From NCBI RefSeq assembly GCF_002099425.1, contig NW_018344285.1:558001-622000 (forward strand): DNA of 64,000 nt. The letters are read 5' to 3'. The DNA comes from Phascolarctos cinereus (taxonomy: Eukaryota > Chordata > Mammalia > Diprotodontia > Phascolarctidae). A program made the position numbers and the translations under genes. This document shows positions 22,845 to 32,410 of the stretch, piece after piece (within the stretch, counting starts at the first letter, position 1; every line of letters starts with the position of its first letter). The notes under the pieces were generated by a model, which made no database searches, was not told the origin of the DNA, and worked only from the letters and a program-made list of their open reading frames with translations.

Positions 22845-23092
22845 GTTGTTGTGTTGTTTCAGTTGTGTTCAACTGTTTATGACACCATTTGGAGTTTTCT
22901 TGGCAAGGACTCTAGAATAGTTTTCCATGTCCTTCTTGAGCTCATTTTGCAGATGAAGAACAGGCAAATAAGGTTTAGTGACTAGCTCAGTGTCACACAT
23001 TTAAAAGTGTTGAGGTCAGATTTGAATTCATGAAGATAAGCATTTCTGATTCCAAGCCCAGTACAGTATTCAGTATAACACCTAGCTGCCCA
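22845..23092 (-). repeat. MAR1 CORE-SINE, near full length, antisense
   Basis: It runs from 'tgttgtttcagttgtgttca' and 'gacaccatttggagttttct' through 'ggcaaggactctagaatag', 'cattttgcagatgaagaaca' and 'ttgaggtcagatttgaattc' to 'aacacctagctgccc', which is the complete MAR1 layout reversed. This is one of the least truncated SINEs in the window. Confidence 0.9.
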
Positions 23093-23186
23093 AGGAAAAG
23101 TAGAAATAAGAGCTATTTCTGTATATACTTGGTTGTCTTCTGTATTTATGGTAGTATTTGTGTATGTGTAAGTGCATATTTATATT

Positions 23187-23198
23187 TAAAATGCTATA
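23187..23198. repeat. Target-site duplication of the half-L1, left copy
   Basis: TAAAATGCTATA (12 bp), repeated exactly at 25,765-25,776. Confidence 0.85.
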
Positions 23199-25764
23199 AA
23201 AAGGGGCTGAGCCCAGATGGCAGAGTAAAAGCAGTGGTTTGCTTGAGCTTTCTCTCAAACCCCTCCAAATATCTGTAAAAAATGGCTCTAAACAAATTCT
23301 AGAGCAGCAGAACCCACAAAAAGCAGAGTCAAACAAATTTCTAGTCCAAGACAAGCTGGACGGTTCATTGGAAAAGTCAATTGTGCCTGGCTGGGAAAGG
23401 AATACAGTTCTGCATGGGGGCAGGCAAGGACCAGACCTCAATGAACCTGGAGCCAGCCTCAGGGAATGGAATCATTGGCAGCTATGGTGGTTTCCAGACT
23501 TCTCAACCCAGAAACATTAAAGAGAACTCAGAAGTTCAGTAGGAAAGGTCTTTCAGACCTAGGTGCGAGAGAAGCTAAGTCCAAGCACCAGTCTCAGTGC
23601 AGCTCCAAGATGGGGCCTGCTTCTGGAGTTCTTGACCTGTAGACAGAGGGGGAATTATGTGGTTGATCAGAGGGGGATTGCAGGGTTCTCTTTGCTGGTG
23701 CTGAGGCAGGATTCTCTTGCTTTTCTCATTCTTGGATCTGGGTCACAGTCCTAGTTGGTGGTCCTAGGGTAAGGTGGAGTGCTGGCAAGGCGGAGCTTGT
23801 GGCAGTGGTGAGAGGGAATCCCCTTACAAATCCAAAGCAGAAAACAGCATTTGTGGTCACTCGTAGACCAGAACACAGGAAAGGAAAGGAATAAACACCT
23901 CTCCTTTGATCGTACCACCTTGGAAGAACTGAAAATTTACAGGTCCCTAGAGGTATCTCTGAGAAGAGGTACACAAACCCCCTGAAGATTGGGACAATAC
24001 GTTCTCCACTTTGAAAGCAGACCCCTACCTTAAAAAAGAGTTTAAAACTCAAGTAATTGGATGGGAACATGAGCAAACTGTGAAAAAAAGTTAGACCATA
24101 GAATCTTTCTTTGGTAACAAAGAAGATCAAAACATACAACCAGAAGCAGACAACAAAGTCAAAGCTCCTATATCCAAAGCCTCCAAGAAAAATATGGATT
24201 ATTCCCAGGCCATGGAAGAGCTCAAAAAGGATTTTGAGAAACAAGTAAGAGAAGTAGAGGAAAAACTGGGAAGATCAATGAGAGTGATGCAAGAAAATAA
24301 AAAAAATCAACAGTTTGCTAAAGAGACCCCAAAAAATTACTGAAGAAAAGAATATATTTAAAAAATAGCCTAACCCAAATGACAAAAGAGGTCCAAAAAA
24401 GGTAATGAGGACAAGAATGCCTTAAAAAGCAGAATTGGCCAAATGGAAAAGGAAGTCCAAAAGCTCACTGAAGAAAATACTTCCTTAAAAATTAGAATAG
24501 AGTAAATGGAAGCTAGTGACATCATGAGAAATCAAGATATTGTGAAATAAAACCAACAGAATGAAAAAATAGGAGACAATGTGAAATATCACACTGGAAA
24601 AAAAAAAGGAAAAAAATGACCTGCAAAATAGATCTAGGACAATTTAAAAATTATTGGACTATCTGAAAGCCACAATAAAAAAAAAAAAAAAAAAAGAGCC
24701 TAGACATCATTTTTCACAAAATTATCAAGGAAAACTGCCTTGATATTCTAAAACCAGAGGGCAAAATAGAAATGGAAAGAATGCACTGATCACCTCCTGA
24801 AAGAAATCCCCAAATGAAAACTCCTAGAAATATTGTAGCCACATTCCAGAGTTCCCAGGTCAAGGACAAACTATTGTAAGCAGCCTGAAAGAAACAAGTC
24901 AAATATTATGGAAACACAATCAGCATAACACAAGATTTAGCAGCTTCTACATTAAGGGACCAGAGGCTTAGAGTATGGTATTCAAGAGGTCAAAGCAGAG
25001 GATTGCAGCCAAGAAGCACCTACCCAGCAAAACTGAATAGAATCCTTCAGGGGCAAAAAATGGATATTCAATGAAATATAGGACTTTGAAACACTAGTGG
25101 TGAAAAGATCAGAGCTAAATAGAAAATTTGACTTTCAAATCCAGTACTCAGGAGGAACATGAAAAGGTAAAAAGAAAAGAGAAATCACAAGGGACTTATT
25201 AAATTTAAAGTGTTTATGTTCCTGCAAGGAAAGATGATCTTTGTAACTCATGAGACCTTTCTCAGTATTAGGGTAGTTGGAGGGAAATATATATATAGAG
25301 GGCACAGGGTGAGTTGAAGATTAAGGGATGATATCTTAAAAAATGAAATTAAGGGGTGAGAAAGGATTATAGTGGGAGAAGGAGAAATGGAGAGGTAGAA
25401 TGGGATAAATTATCTCACAATAAGGAGATAATAAAAAGCTTTTACAGTGGAGTAGAAGTACGGGAAAGTGAGAGGGAATGAGTGAATCTTATTCTCATTA
25501 GATCTGGCTTATGTAGAGAATAACATACACACTCAATTGGGTGTGGAAATATATCTTACCTTACAGGAAAATAGGGGGGAAATGGATAAGAGTGTAGGGG
25601 AAGGATAGAAGGGAGGGCAGATTAGGGGAAGGGGTATTCAGAATGCATACCATCTTGGGATAGGGGTAGCAGAGAGATAGGGAGAAAATTTGGAACTCAA
25701 AATCTTATGGAATTGAATGTTGAAAACTAAAAATAAATACATTAATCTTTTGAAATTAAAAAAA
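23199..25764 (+). mobile_element. Full-length half-L1 (HAL1-type) element: 5'UTR, ORF1, tail, no ORF2
   Basis: A 2,566-bp unit bracketed by a 12-bp exact duplication. It starts at the usual L1 5' end ('ggggctgagcccagatggca') and has a roughly 1-kb 5'UTR, ORF1 (24,194-25,162), the linker ('cctgcaaggaaagatgatct', 'aacatacacactcaattggg'), then 'ggtattcagaatgcatacca', 'ggaactcaaaatcttatgga' and 'gaaaactaaaaataaataca' with an A-rich tail. Endonuclease and RT never appear. Because the duplication brackets exactly this unit, it was inserted already lacking ORF2, so its mobility depended on another L1. HAL1 elements of this kind are known in mammals. The copy is broken. Confidence 0.85.
24194..25162 (+). 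pseudogene. ORF1 of the half-L1
   Basis: ORF1 encodes the trimeric RNA-binding protein of L1. The start is the ATG at 24,194 (MDYSQAMEELKKDFEKQVRE), which opens a long coiled coil. The RRM start and C-terminal domain follow, and the expected stop is near 25,162. In-frame stops and frameshifts occur, the first about 50 codons in, and an A-run of about 20 lies at 24,669-24,691. It cannot make a full protein. Confidence 0.75.
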
Positions 25765-25776
25765 TAAAATGCTATA
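25765..25776. repeat. Target-site duplication of the half-L1, right copy
   Basis: Exact 12-bp match to 23,187-23,198, directly after the A-rich tail. Confidence 0.85.
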
Positions 25777-27974
25777 CAACAAAAGTTTTAGAACTTTTTA
25801 CATGTGCATAAGGGAAACAAAAGTTTATTGTTTTAAGTTAATAAAATAAAATTTTATATTACAAAGGAAACTAATTGTCCTAGAATACAGGTGATCAAAA
25901 AAAATTTTGTCTAATGTCATTTATCCCTGAAATCTATCCATAGATTTAAAAGGAGTATGTTACCCCAGCTTAAGAACCCCATTAGACACTGTATGATGCA
26001 CACACACACACACACAAAAACATATTTGTTGCAAAACTTGGCTTGTATTCCCTGTTCTCCCATTGGCTGGTGGAAGTGATAACCAAAAGAGGAAATAAAG
26101 TTGTAGAACTTTGAATGGTGTAATCATAAGGAATTCTTATTCATGTTTTAATAACATGTTTACAAAGACTTTATTTCTTTGAAAACTAACAAATTAATAA
26201 TAAATGGTAGAGAAAATTCATAATAAAATGTTCTCTTTCTCTGTATGTATGTGTGTGTATATATAGATATATATATATACATACATACACACACACAGAT
26301 GCAAATAAATAAATAAATAAATTTAGATACAGAGATATACATATACATACATACATACATACATATATATAAATGCCTTCATTCAGCTACTAAAAATTTG
26401 GAATCTTTTGCAGCACAGAATAATGATAGTATTTTCTAGGAAAAGATGTGACTGCTGAAGTACCATCATGGGTTTATGATGATAGACATATTTGAATAAT
26501 TGTTTTTGTTTGTTTTTATTTCTTCCTTTAGCAGAAGTAGAGATGGACATTCAATGAAATGCTTTCTTTACTCTTCCCTTTTGCAATGAAAAATAGGCAT
26601 TTTCAAGATGATTGGCTGGTTTTGCAACATGTGCTGCTGGAAAAAAAATTATTTAACATTGAAGGAGTATCTGTTCATCTACCAAAACATCTGATATATT
26701 GTGCTCATATTTACCTTAGATAAGTCACTTCACATCTTTGGCTTCAATATCCTTATTTACAAAAAGAATAATTGAGAATGAATAAGGAATAATAAGAACT
26801 ACACTAGGAATATTCCTCTAACTATGGGACTAAATGAAGGCAAACCTTTATTCCAGTTCTGAAATTCTGATTCTATACCATAGCACTTCCATGTAGCCTT
26901 ACCTAATGGTTTGATGTATTGCAAACCATTCAAAAGACATTTTTTTCCCTCTTCCTCTTGGCCCCACCCAATCCTACAATTATAGAACATGTGAATCCTT
27001 TTAACTGGCTATGCTAGGCAGAACTCTACCATTAAGCACATTACCAACATCATCCAAAAAATGAAAGTGTGAAAGTAGATTATTTCATTCCCAGTGAATT
27101 AGTGTCCCAATTGAGTTCTAAATATGTAATCGAAGAAATTTAAAACCATATCTACAAAGGATTCCCCCTTTTTTAAAATTACTGCCCTGGAAACAGGTAG
27201 ATGTTTTCCAGTACAATTGCCTCCCTCCTTAGAGGCCAGTGTCCTTAATGTCTTGCAGTTGAGTATGTTTAATATTGAAGGTAGAAAACAGTTGGCCAAA
27301 AGATTTTATGAAACTTTGGAAAATCTCAAAGGATAATAATGGTTCTTTATTGATTCATTTTTTGTTTTTTGTTTTTTTTTTGCATTTGGTATAGCTCATA
27401 CAAAAAAAACTTGAGTTTCTGAAGTATGTTTGTTTCAGAACTTTGACAGATACTGAGGTTCGATAATAACAACAAACTCATTTCAGATGGCTTGTTCTCA
27501 ATAGGTAGGAATTATGGAGTTTTAAAATTCCTGGTCACTTGATTTTTGTCTAAGCATCTATAAATACATTTCCCAGAAAAAGTGTTTGGAATTCATTTTA
27601 AGAGAGAATCATTGTGTGCTCACAGAAGTTTTCTTTCTCATTATATCTTAAAAACAAGCATCCAAACCTTAGAGCGATTGATGAGCCTAAAAAATCATAG
27701 CTGTAAGGAGGCTTGACCCTATGGAAGTTACAAGAGCATGAAGCCTATCCAACACTGAAAAATACTAAATACAAAAGTTCTTTAAGAGGCACATTCAAAT
27801 GTTATTAGAGATCATGTTTTCCTTTTCCCATATCTTCTACTAATCTTATTTGAATCTGTATTCCTGAATATGCTTGTTATGCATGCAACCTAGCTATTTT
27901 TTGTATCATCATTATTTTGAATACATGAATTACACTATAAGGAATTTTTAAACTCAGTAGCAATAAACACTTAT
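25777..27974. other. No gene seen; unclassified sequence with simple repeats
   Basis: It holds a (CA)n run at about 25,999-26,017 and a compound TATG/TATA/AAAT array at 26,242-26,366. The minus-strand frames at 26,160-26,360, 26,799-26,990 and 27,099-27,299 show no family resemblance. Confidence 0.5.
26242..26366. repeat. Compound microsatellite (TATG, TA, CA, AAAT, CATA)
   Basis: The array is nearly self-complementary in places (TATG units at the left, CATA units at the right), so it could form a hairpin. Confidence 0.85.
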
Positions 27975-28140
27975 ACAGTGTGGCATACTGAATAGTGCAT
28001 CAGCCTTAAAGCAGGAAGACCTGTGTTTAAGTCCTTCCTCTGACATTATGGTTGCAACAACATGGACAATTCTCTTAACCTGCTCTCTAAGACTATGAAT
28101 TCTAAGTTCTTGATCTATATTGGTTGAGGAAGTTTTACCA
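27975..28140 (+). repeat. Marsupial SINE, sense
   Basis: 'aagcaggaagacctgtgttt', 'caattctcttaacctgctct', 'ctaagactatgaattctaag', then 'attggttgaggaagttttac' is the order of a marsupial SINE with a 'ctctaagactataa...gaggaagtttcct' 3' arm. Confidence 0.75.
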
Positions 28141-28300
28141 CTTTGCAGCTAGGTAGCATAGTGCATAGAATCCACCTAACTTCAGTCTGCCTCAGTTTTC
28201 TATGGATTGTCATAAGGATCAAATAAGATAATATAAATAAAAGCTTAGCATAGTACCTTACACATAGTAGTCATTAAATACACGCTAATTTCTTTCTTTT
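28141..28300 (+). repeat. SINE/MIR, sense, abutting the previous SINE
   Basis: 'gcagctaggtagcatagtgc' forms a SINE head, followed by 'gtctgcctcagttttctatg', 'aaggatcaaataagataata' and the MIR-like end 'gtaccttacacatagtagtc'. The middle is deleted. Confidence 0.7.
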
Positions 28301-28349
28301 TTCTTCCTCCCCCACCCCCATGCAGGTTCAGCACCTAATTTTGTTTCCA

Positions 28350-28460
28350 AATGATCGTAGAAGTATTATGGAGTAGAGGGAAATACATCTGTCTTTAGAG
28401 TAATAAAGACACATTTAAAAACTGCCTCTGATACATACTTTCTGTGTGTATGTGAATCAC
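28350..28460 (+). repeat. SINE head fragment, sense
   Basis: 'atggagtagagggaaataca' and 'aaactgcctctgatacatac' resemble the first half of a CORE-SINE. The next sequence is a SINE in the other direction. Confidence 0.5.
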
Positions 28461-28655
28461 AGGGTTGTAGATTTAGAGTTGTAATGGAACTTAGAGAGCC
28501 TATGAAATGACCTCAGTTCAATGATAAAGAAACTCAGAAATGAAGAAAATTGACTTACACAAAGTTGCACAGCTAACGTGTAGTGGATCTGATATTTTAA
28601 ATCACCTCCTCTGATTCCAAATACTGGCATCTTTCTAGTCTTCTATGCTAGTAGT
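28461..28655 (-). repeat. MIR/THER-type SINE, antisense
   Basis: 'gtagatttagagttgtaatg', 'cagttcaatgataaagaaac', 'aaagttgcacagctaacgtg' and 'cctctgattccaaatactgg' give a nearly complete reversed SINE. Confidence 0.75.
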
Positions 28656-28671
28656 GACCCCAAATAACACA

Positions 28672-28800
28672 GAGATAATTAGTTAAAGAGAAGGAGTTGA
28701 CTAACTGCATCAGTGGAGGGAGTTTTCATATGAGTATGTGAACAGTAACAAGGGATGGACTTTTGATTTCACTGCTATAGGGATCTTTTGGGAAATTCCC
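28672..28800 (+). repeat. SINE 3' arm, sense
   Basis: 'aactgcatcagtggagggag' followed by 'ttttcatatgagtatgtg' and 'ggacttttgatttcactgct' resembles the 'gcattggtagagggagtttcct...caatgaaatcac' arm of the SINE at 27,975. Confidence 0.5.
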
Positions 28801-28985
28801 TCTACAAAGTCATTTCAGCAACTTATCTGTAACTTATATTCTTTAAGTGTTGCCTAGATCTAAAGGACTCAAAGGTTAAATACCTTGCCTGGGCTTACAC
28901 AGTAAGGATGTATCAGAGGCAGCATCTCAATCCGGATATTCTGAGCTTCAAGCACCACCAATTACAGTAACATACTGTCTTACTT
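28801..28985 (-). repeat. MIR/THER-type SINE, antisense
   Basis: 'aggactcaaaggttaaatac', 'cttgcctgggcttacacagt', 'aaggatgtatcagaggcagc' and 'gatattctgagcttcaagca' are the reversed core and head of a CORE-SINE. Confidence 0.75.
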
Positions 28986-29025
28986 TCCTATCAGGAGTTT
29001 TCTAAATTGGTAAAATCCTAAGAAT

Positions 29026-29120
29026 AAAAGGAGAGGAAAGAGAGGAAAGGAAAGAAGGGAAGAGAAAAGAAGGGAAAGGAGGAGAAGAGAAAGGAAGGGA
29101 AGGAGAGGGGAGAAGAGAAA
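29026..29120. repeat. 95-nt uninterrupted homopurine tract
   Basis: Every base from 29,026 to 29,120 is A or G, in GGAAA/GAAGG-like units. Such tracts can form triplex (H-) DNA where mirror symmetry allows. No known repeat explains it. Confidence 0.9.
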
Positions 29121-29604
29121 TTAATTCCTATTAGACTCCTACTGAATGAACCTTCATTTTGAAAATCAGAAACATACAGCAACATTTTAAGTTATTAAAT
29201 ATCCTGCTTTTTAACCAAATTAATGTGAATAAGACATGATGAAAGATTAAATATCTGGCCTGGATGAAGGAGGATTGGGATGGAGATTCCTAAAATTATG
29301 AAGAACTCTTACAGAAAATGACTAATGCATAACTAATAAAGAAAAAAAGAAATGGGTACAAATTGAAGCTTAAGAGAACGAGATTAGGAATAAGAATCAA
29401 TTTATACTCATCATGGTTATATTATTAAATGAACTATGAAGAGACTTAATAATTTCCTTCTTTGAAGGTTATTTCATATTCTGTATAATGATACCTAATT
29501 GGGTAGGCATCACTGTAATTCTCCCTTTCTGTGAGATATGTACTAGCTGACCTCTAACATCTCTGTTCATATTTACAATTCAGAGATCAATGCATATATC
29601 AGCA
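29121..29604. other. No gene seen
   Basis: Unclassified AT-rich sequence without supported features. Confidence 0.45.
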
Positions 29605-29755
29605 TTTTTTTTTTATTATTAAGCACCAATGGCAGTAACTGTGCTAGGACCTGGGGATAAAAAGACAATAAGGAAAGAGTCCATATCCTGAAGAATCTCT
29701 CATTCTATCAAAGAAGATGACTTATACAAATAAAAATGCATACAGAATATATGCA
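29605..29755 (+). repeat. Ancient dispersed repeat, left part
   Basis: 'ttattaagcaccaatggcag', 'actgtgctaggacctgggga' and 'agagtccatatcctgaagaa' belong to the old mammalian 'gtgccaggcactgtgctaagtgctgggga' family. I cannot name it safely. A SINE interrupts it, and it resumes at about 30,116. Confidence 0.6.
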
Positions 29756-30115
29756 AAATAAATGCAGAGGGGTAGCTAGGTGCGCAGTGGATAGAGCACC
29801 AACCCTGAAGTCAGGAGGACCTAAGTTCAAATCCAGCCTCAGACCAAACATTTGACACCTACTAGCTGTGGGGCCCTGGGCAAGTCACTTAACCCCAATT
29901 GCCTAAAAATAAATAAATAAATAAATAGATAGATAGATAAATAAATAAATGAATGAATACATAAATAAATGAATGAGTGAATAAATAAACAAGCAATAAA
30001 TAAATTAATGAAAAAATAAATGAATGAATAGATAAACAAACAAATGAATGAATGAATAAACAAATAAATAAATAAGTAAATAATTAATTAAATGATTGAA
30101 CAAATAAATGTGGAG
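29756..30115 (+). mobile_element. Young tRNA-like SINE with long AAAT/AATG tail
   Basis: The body at 29,770-29,904 ('gggtagctaggtgcgcagtg', 'agtcaggaggacctaagttc', 'gggccctgggcaagtcactt', 'aaccccaattgcct') is the marsupial 'ggcagctaggtggcgcagtgg' SINE. Its end changes into a roughly 200-bp array of AAAT, AATG and GATA units. Flanks at 29,756-29,769 and 30,102-30,115 match at 12 of 14 positions ('aaataaatgYRgag'), a likely target-site duplication. It is nested in an older repeat. Confidence 0.85.
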
Positions 30116-30530
30116 CAATTTTGGATTAAGCACCAATGACAAAAATAAGAACAAGATTGAAGTCCTGCCTCTGACATGCAATGGTGCTGAGACTATTAGT
30201 AATGGGGATCAGGAAAGGCCTCAAGTAAATGGTAGCCCTTGAAGTTGAATTTTAAAAGAAATGCAGGATTATGCAAAGTGGAGGTGAGAAGGGAGTATAG
30301 TCCAGACAAAGTGGGTAGAGATACGACACTGAATGTCATGTGTAAGGAACAGCAAGAAGGCCAGTTTGTCTGGATTAGAGAGTATATGAAGTAGACTATT
30401 CCATAATAACCCTCAAAAGGTAAGTTTGAGACAGGGTTTATAGAGATTTCAGTGCCTTATAAAGGAGTATTTATGTCTGATTCTAGAAAAATAGAGAGCT
30501 ATTGGCATTTATTGAACACGGATATTTAAT
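30116..30530 (+). repeat. Ancient dispersed repeat, right part
   Basis: 'ggggatcaggaaaggcctca', 'agggagtatagtccagacaa' and 'aacagcaagaaggccagttt' continue the same old repeat begun at 29,605, in the expected order. It is strongly diverged, and family assignment is left open. Confidence 0.6.
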
Positions 30531-30944
30531 AGTCAGACAATTGCTTTGGGAATATCATTTGAATTAAAAAAAAAAACTGCTTTGCTTCTGAGCCAAGGAA
30601 GACTCTAGATAGTTTAGATTCAACAGCTGAACAAAGTGAAACGCTTGTAAATCACTTAACAGTTGACAGAGGCGTTTTACTTAACTATAGCAGTATAAGG
30701 AAATTCCATGAAGGTAAGCATTGATGATATCTTTAGGTGATAGCGCTAAGCGGAACTATCTTTCATGAACTGACCATTGTTTTTAATCAGTCAACCATCA
30801 GAAAAGATACTTAGTGCTCTTCATGCCTTCTGTGTACTTAGGAAACTAGGAAACAATGTTAACAGTCTTAGCCTTTAGGCTTCTGAGTTTTGAGAATGGT
30901 CTCAAGTAGCCTAACTTGCAAATGTTAAGATATTGTGTGCTTGC
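30531..30944. other. No gene seen
   Basis: Unclassified sequence without supported features. Confidence 0.45.
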
Positions 30945-31045
30945 CTTGCCAATGAGAATGCAAGCTTATTGTGAGTTGGGATTGTTTCTTTCTCTGTACT
31001 TCTATCCCTGGCAGATAAATACTTGTTAACTATGGGTTGTGTTTG
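30945..31045 (+). repeat. L2 3' end
   Basis: 'gagaatgcaagcttattgtg', 'gggattgtttctttctctgt', 'acttctatccctggcagata' and 'aatacttgttaac' fit the L2 3' end, with the middle shortened. Confidence 0.65.
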
Positions 31046-31799
31046 TTAGTTTTTTTTTTTTTAACATATTGTATTTGATGAAACTGGAAACAAGTAGATA
31101 AAAAGTCATATACTGCTGGCAAGTACCATAGCCCAACCAATGTACAACTGTACAATTAATTCTGGAGACTCTTGTAAGAAGGAACAGGAGAAAAGCCAAA
31201 GACCAACTTTACATATTATAAGGCACAGGGTGTTAGAAATTACATTAAATACATCATTAGATTTCGCTCAAAATAAAAATGGAAACTATGCCACTTTAAG
31301 AAAATCTTATCTACAAGAATCTACTTCAGTACTTGGATGGATCCCCAATCTCATTACTTTAAATATCCTCTCCCTCAGTATGTATTGCAACCTAACCATG
31401 CCTTCCTGTCCTGTATGATTCTTCTCCATAGTTTTTTCATAGGAGATATCATTGCACTTGAAGTTTTCTTGTAGGTATTTTTGTACTTCTCACCAATCTA
31501 TGTACCAACTGGGGTTTTCATCTCTTCTTCCCTCACTATTTGAATGACTCATCATTTTCTTATTGGATATGTCATATGCTAGCACATGCATGTAGATTAT
31601 CCTAAGAAATATTCAGACAAAGCCATTGTTTGTTTATCATTCCTTCTACAACTATCTCTTACACTCCACCTCTAGCTCCCCCAAAGTCTGAAAATTAATT
31701 GGGACTTTTCTGTGATCCAGGTTTCTTGCTATTGCCACTTTCTTCAGTTCTCTCATTCATGTAATCTCCCCCTTGCCAACACTCTTTCTTTGTTTCATT
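31046..31799. other. No gene seen
   Basis: Includes a T-run at 31,051-31,062. The 92-codon frame at 31,140-31,418 has no recognisable motif. Confidence 0.45.
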
Positions 31800-31910
31800 C
31801 CCCTATTTGAATGTAAGCTCCTTGAAGGCAGTGACTAGCTTATGCACTTTTATTTCTACACTCTTTACTCAGCACACTGATTGGCACAAAGAAGCACTTA
31901 ATAATGCTCA
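31800..31910 (+). repeat. L2 3' end with short TCTA/TCTG run
   Basis: 'gaatgtaagctccttgaagg', 'cagtgactagcttatgcact', 'ctcagcacactgattggcac' and 'aaagaagcacttaataatgc' are typical of the L2 3' end. A short TCTA/TCTG run follows at 31,911-31,945. Confidence 0.8.
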
Positions 31911-32204
31911 TCTATCTATCATCTATCTGTCTGTCTGTCATCAACCTATCTTAAATCTTTGGAAAAATTCAGCCTTATTAAATGATCATTTGCAAAAAAG
32001 CAGAATTCTAAAAGTGAAATATCTCTGAAAAATATAAGGAAGGTCAAATTTGAATGGATGACACTAATGATTGAAAAGTTTTATTAATCTTACAATTATG
32101 GGTCACAATAAAATAAGTAATATAAAAAGATAGGGTTTAATCCATATTTATGTCTGGTTTCTCTCTCCCTAAACCATTATGTGTGAAAACTAGCTACTTT
32201 AATT

Positions 32205-32410
32205 TAGCTTAGTATAATAGGAAAAGTACCAGACCTAGATCTGATATGAATTAGCTATGTCATTATGTATGTCATTTAAAATCCATAAGTCTCAATTTCC
32301 TCACCTGTGAAATACTGATGATAAAATACTTGACTTACCTCAGAGGATTGCTGTGTGTAGAGCTATTTGTAAATCATGGACTATTATGCAAATATGAATA
32401 ATTATTGAAA
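32205..32410 (+). repeat. MIR, sense
   Basis: 'agtaccagacctagatctga', 'ctcaatttcctcacctgtga', 'acctcagaggattgctgtgt' and the 3' 'gcaaatatgaataattattg' follow the MIR order over nearly its full length. Confidence 0.75.

Noticed and set aside
23726-24244. 172-codon minus-strand open frame (listed first by length among shadows)
   Set aside because: It lies antisense to the 5'UTR and ORF1 start of the half-L1; similar antisense frames appear in the sister copies at 19.8 and 36.7 kb because of shared sequence, not because of a gene.
29839-30063. Ile/Phe-rich minus-strand frame
   Set aside because: It is a translation of the SINE and its tetranucleotide tail.
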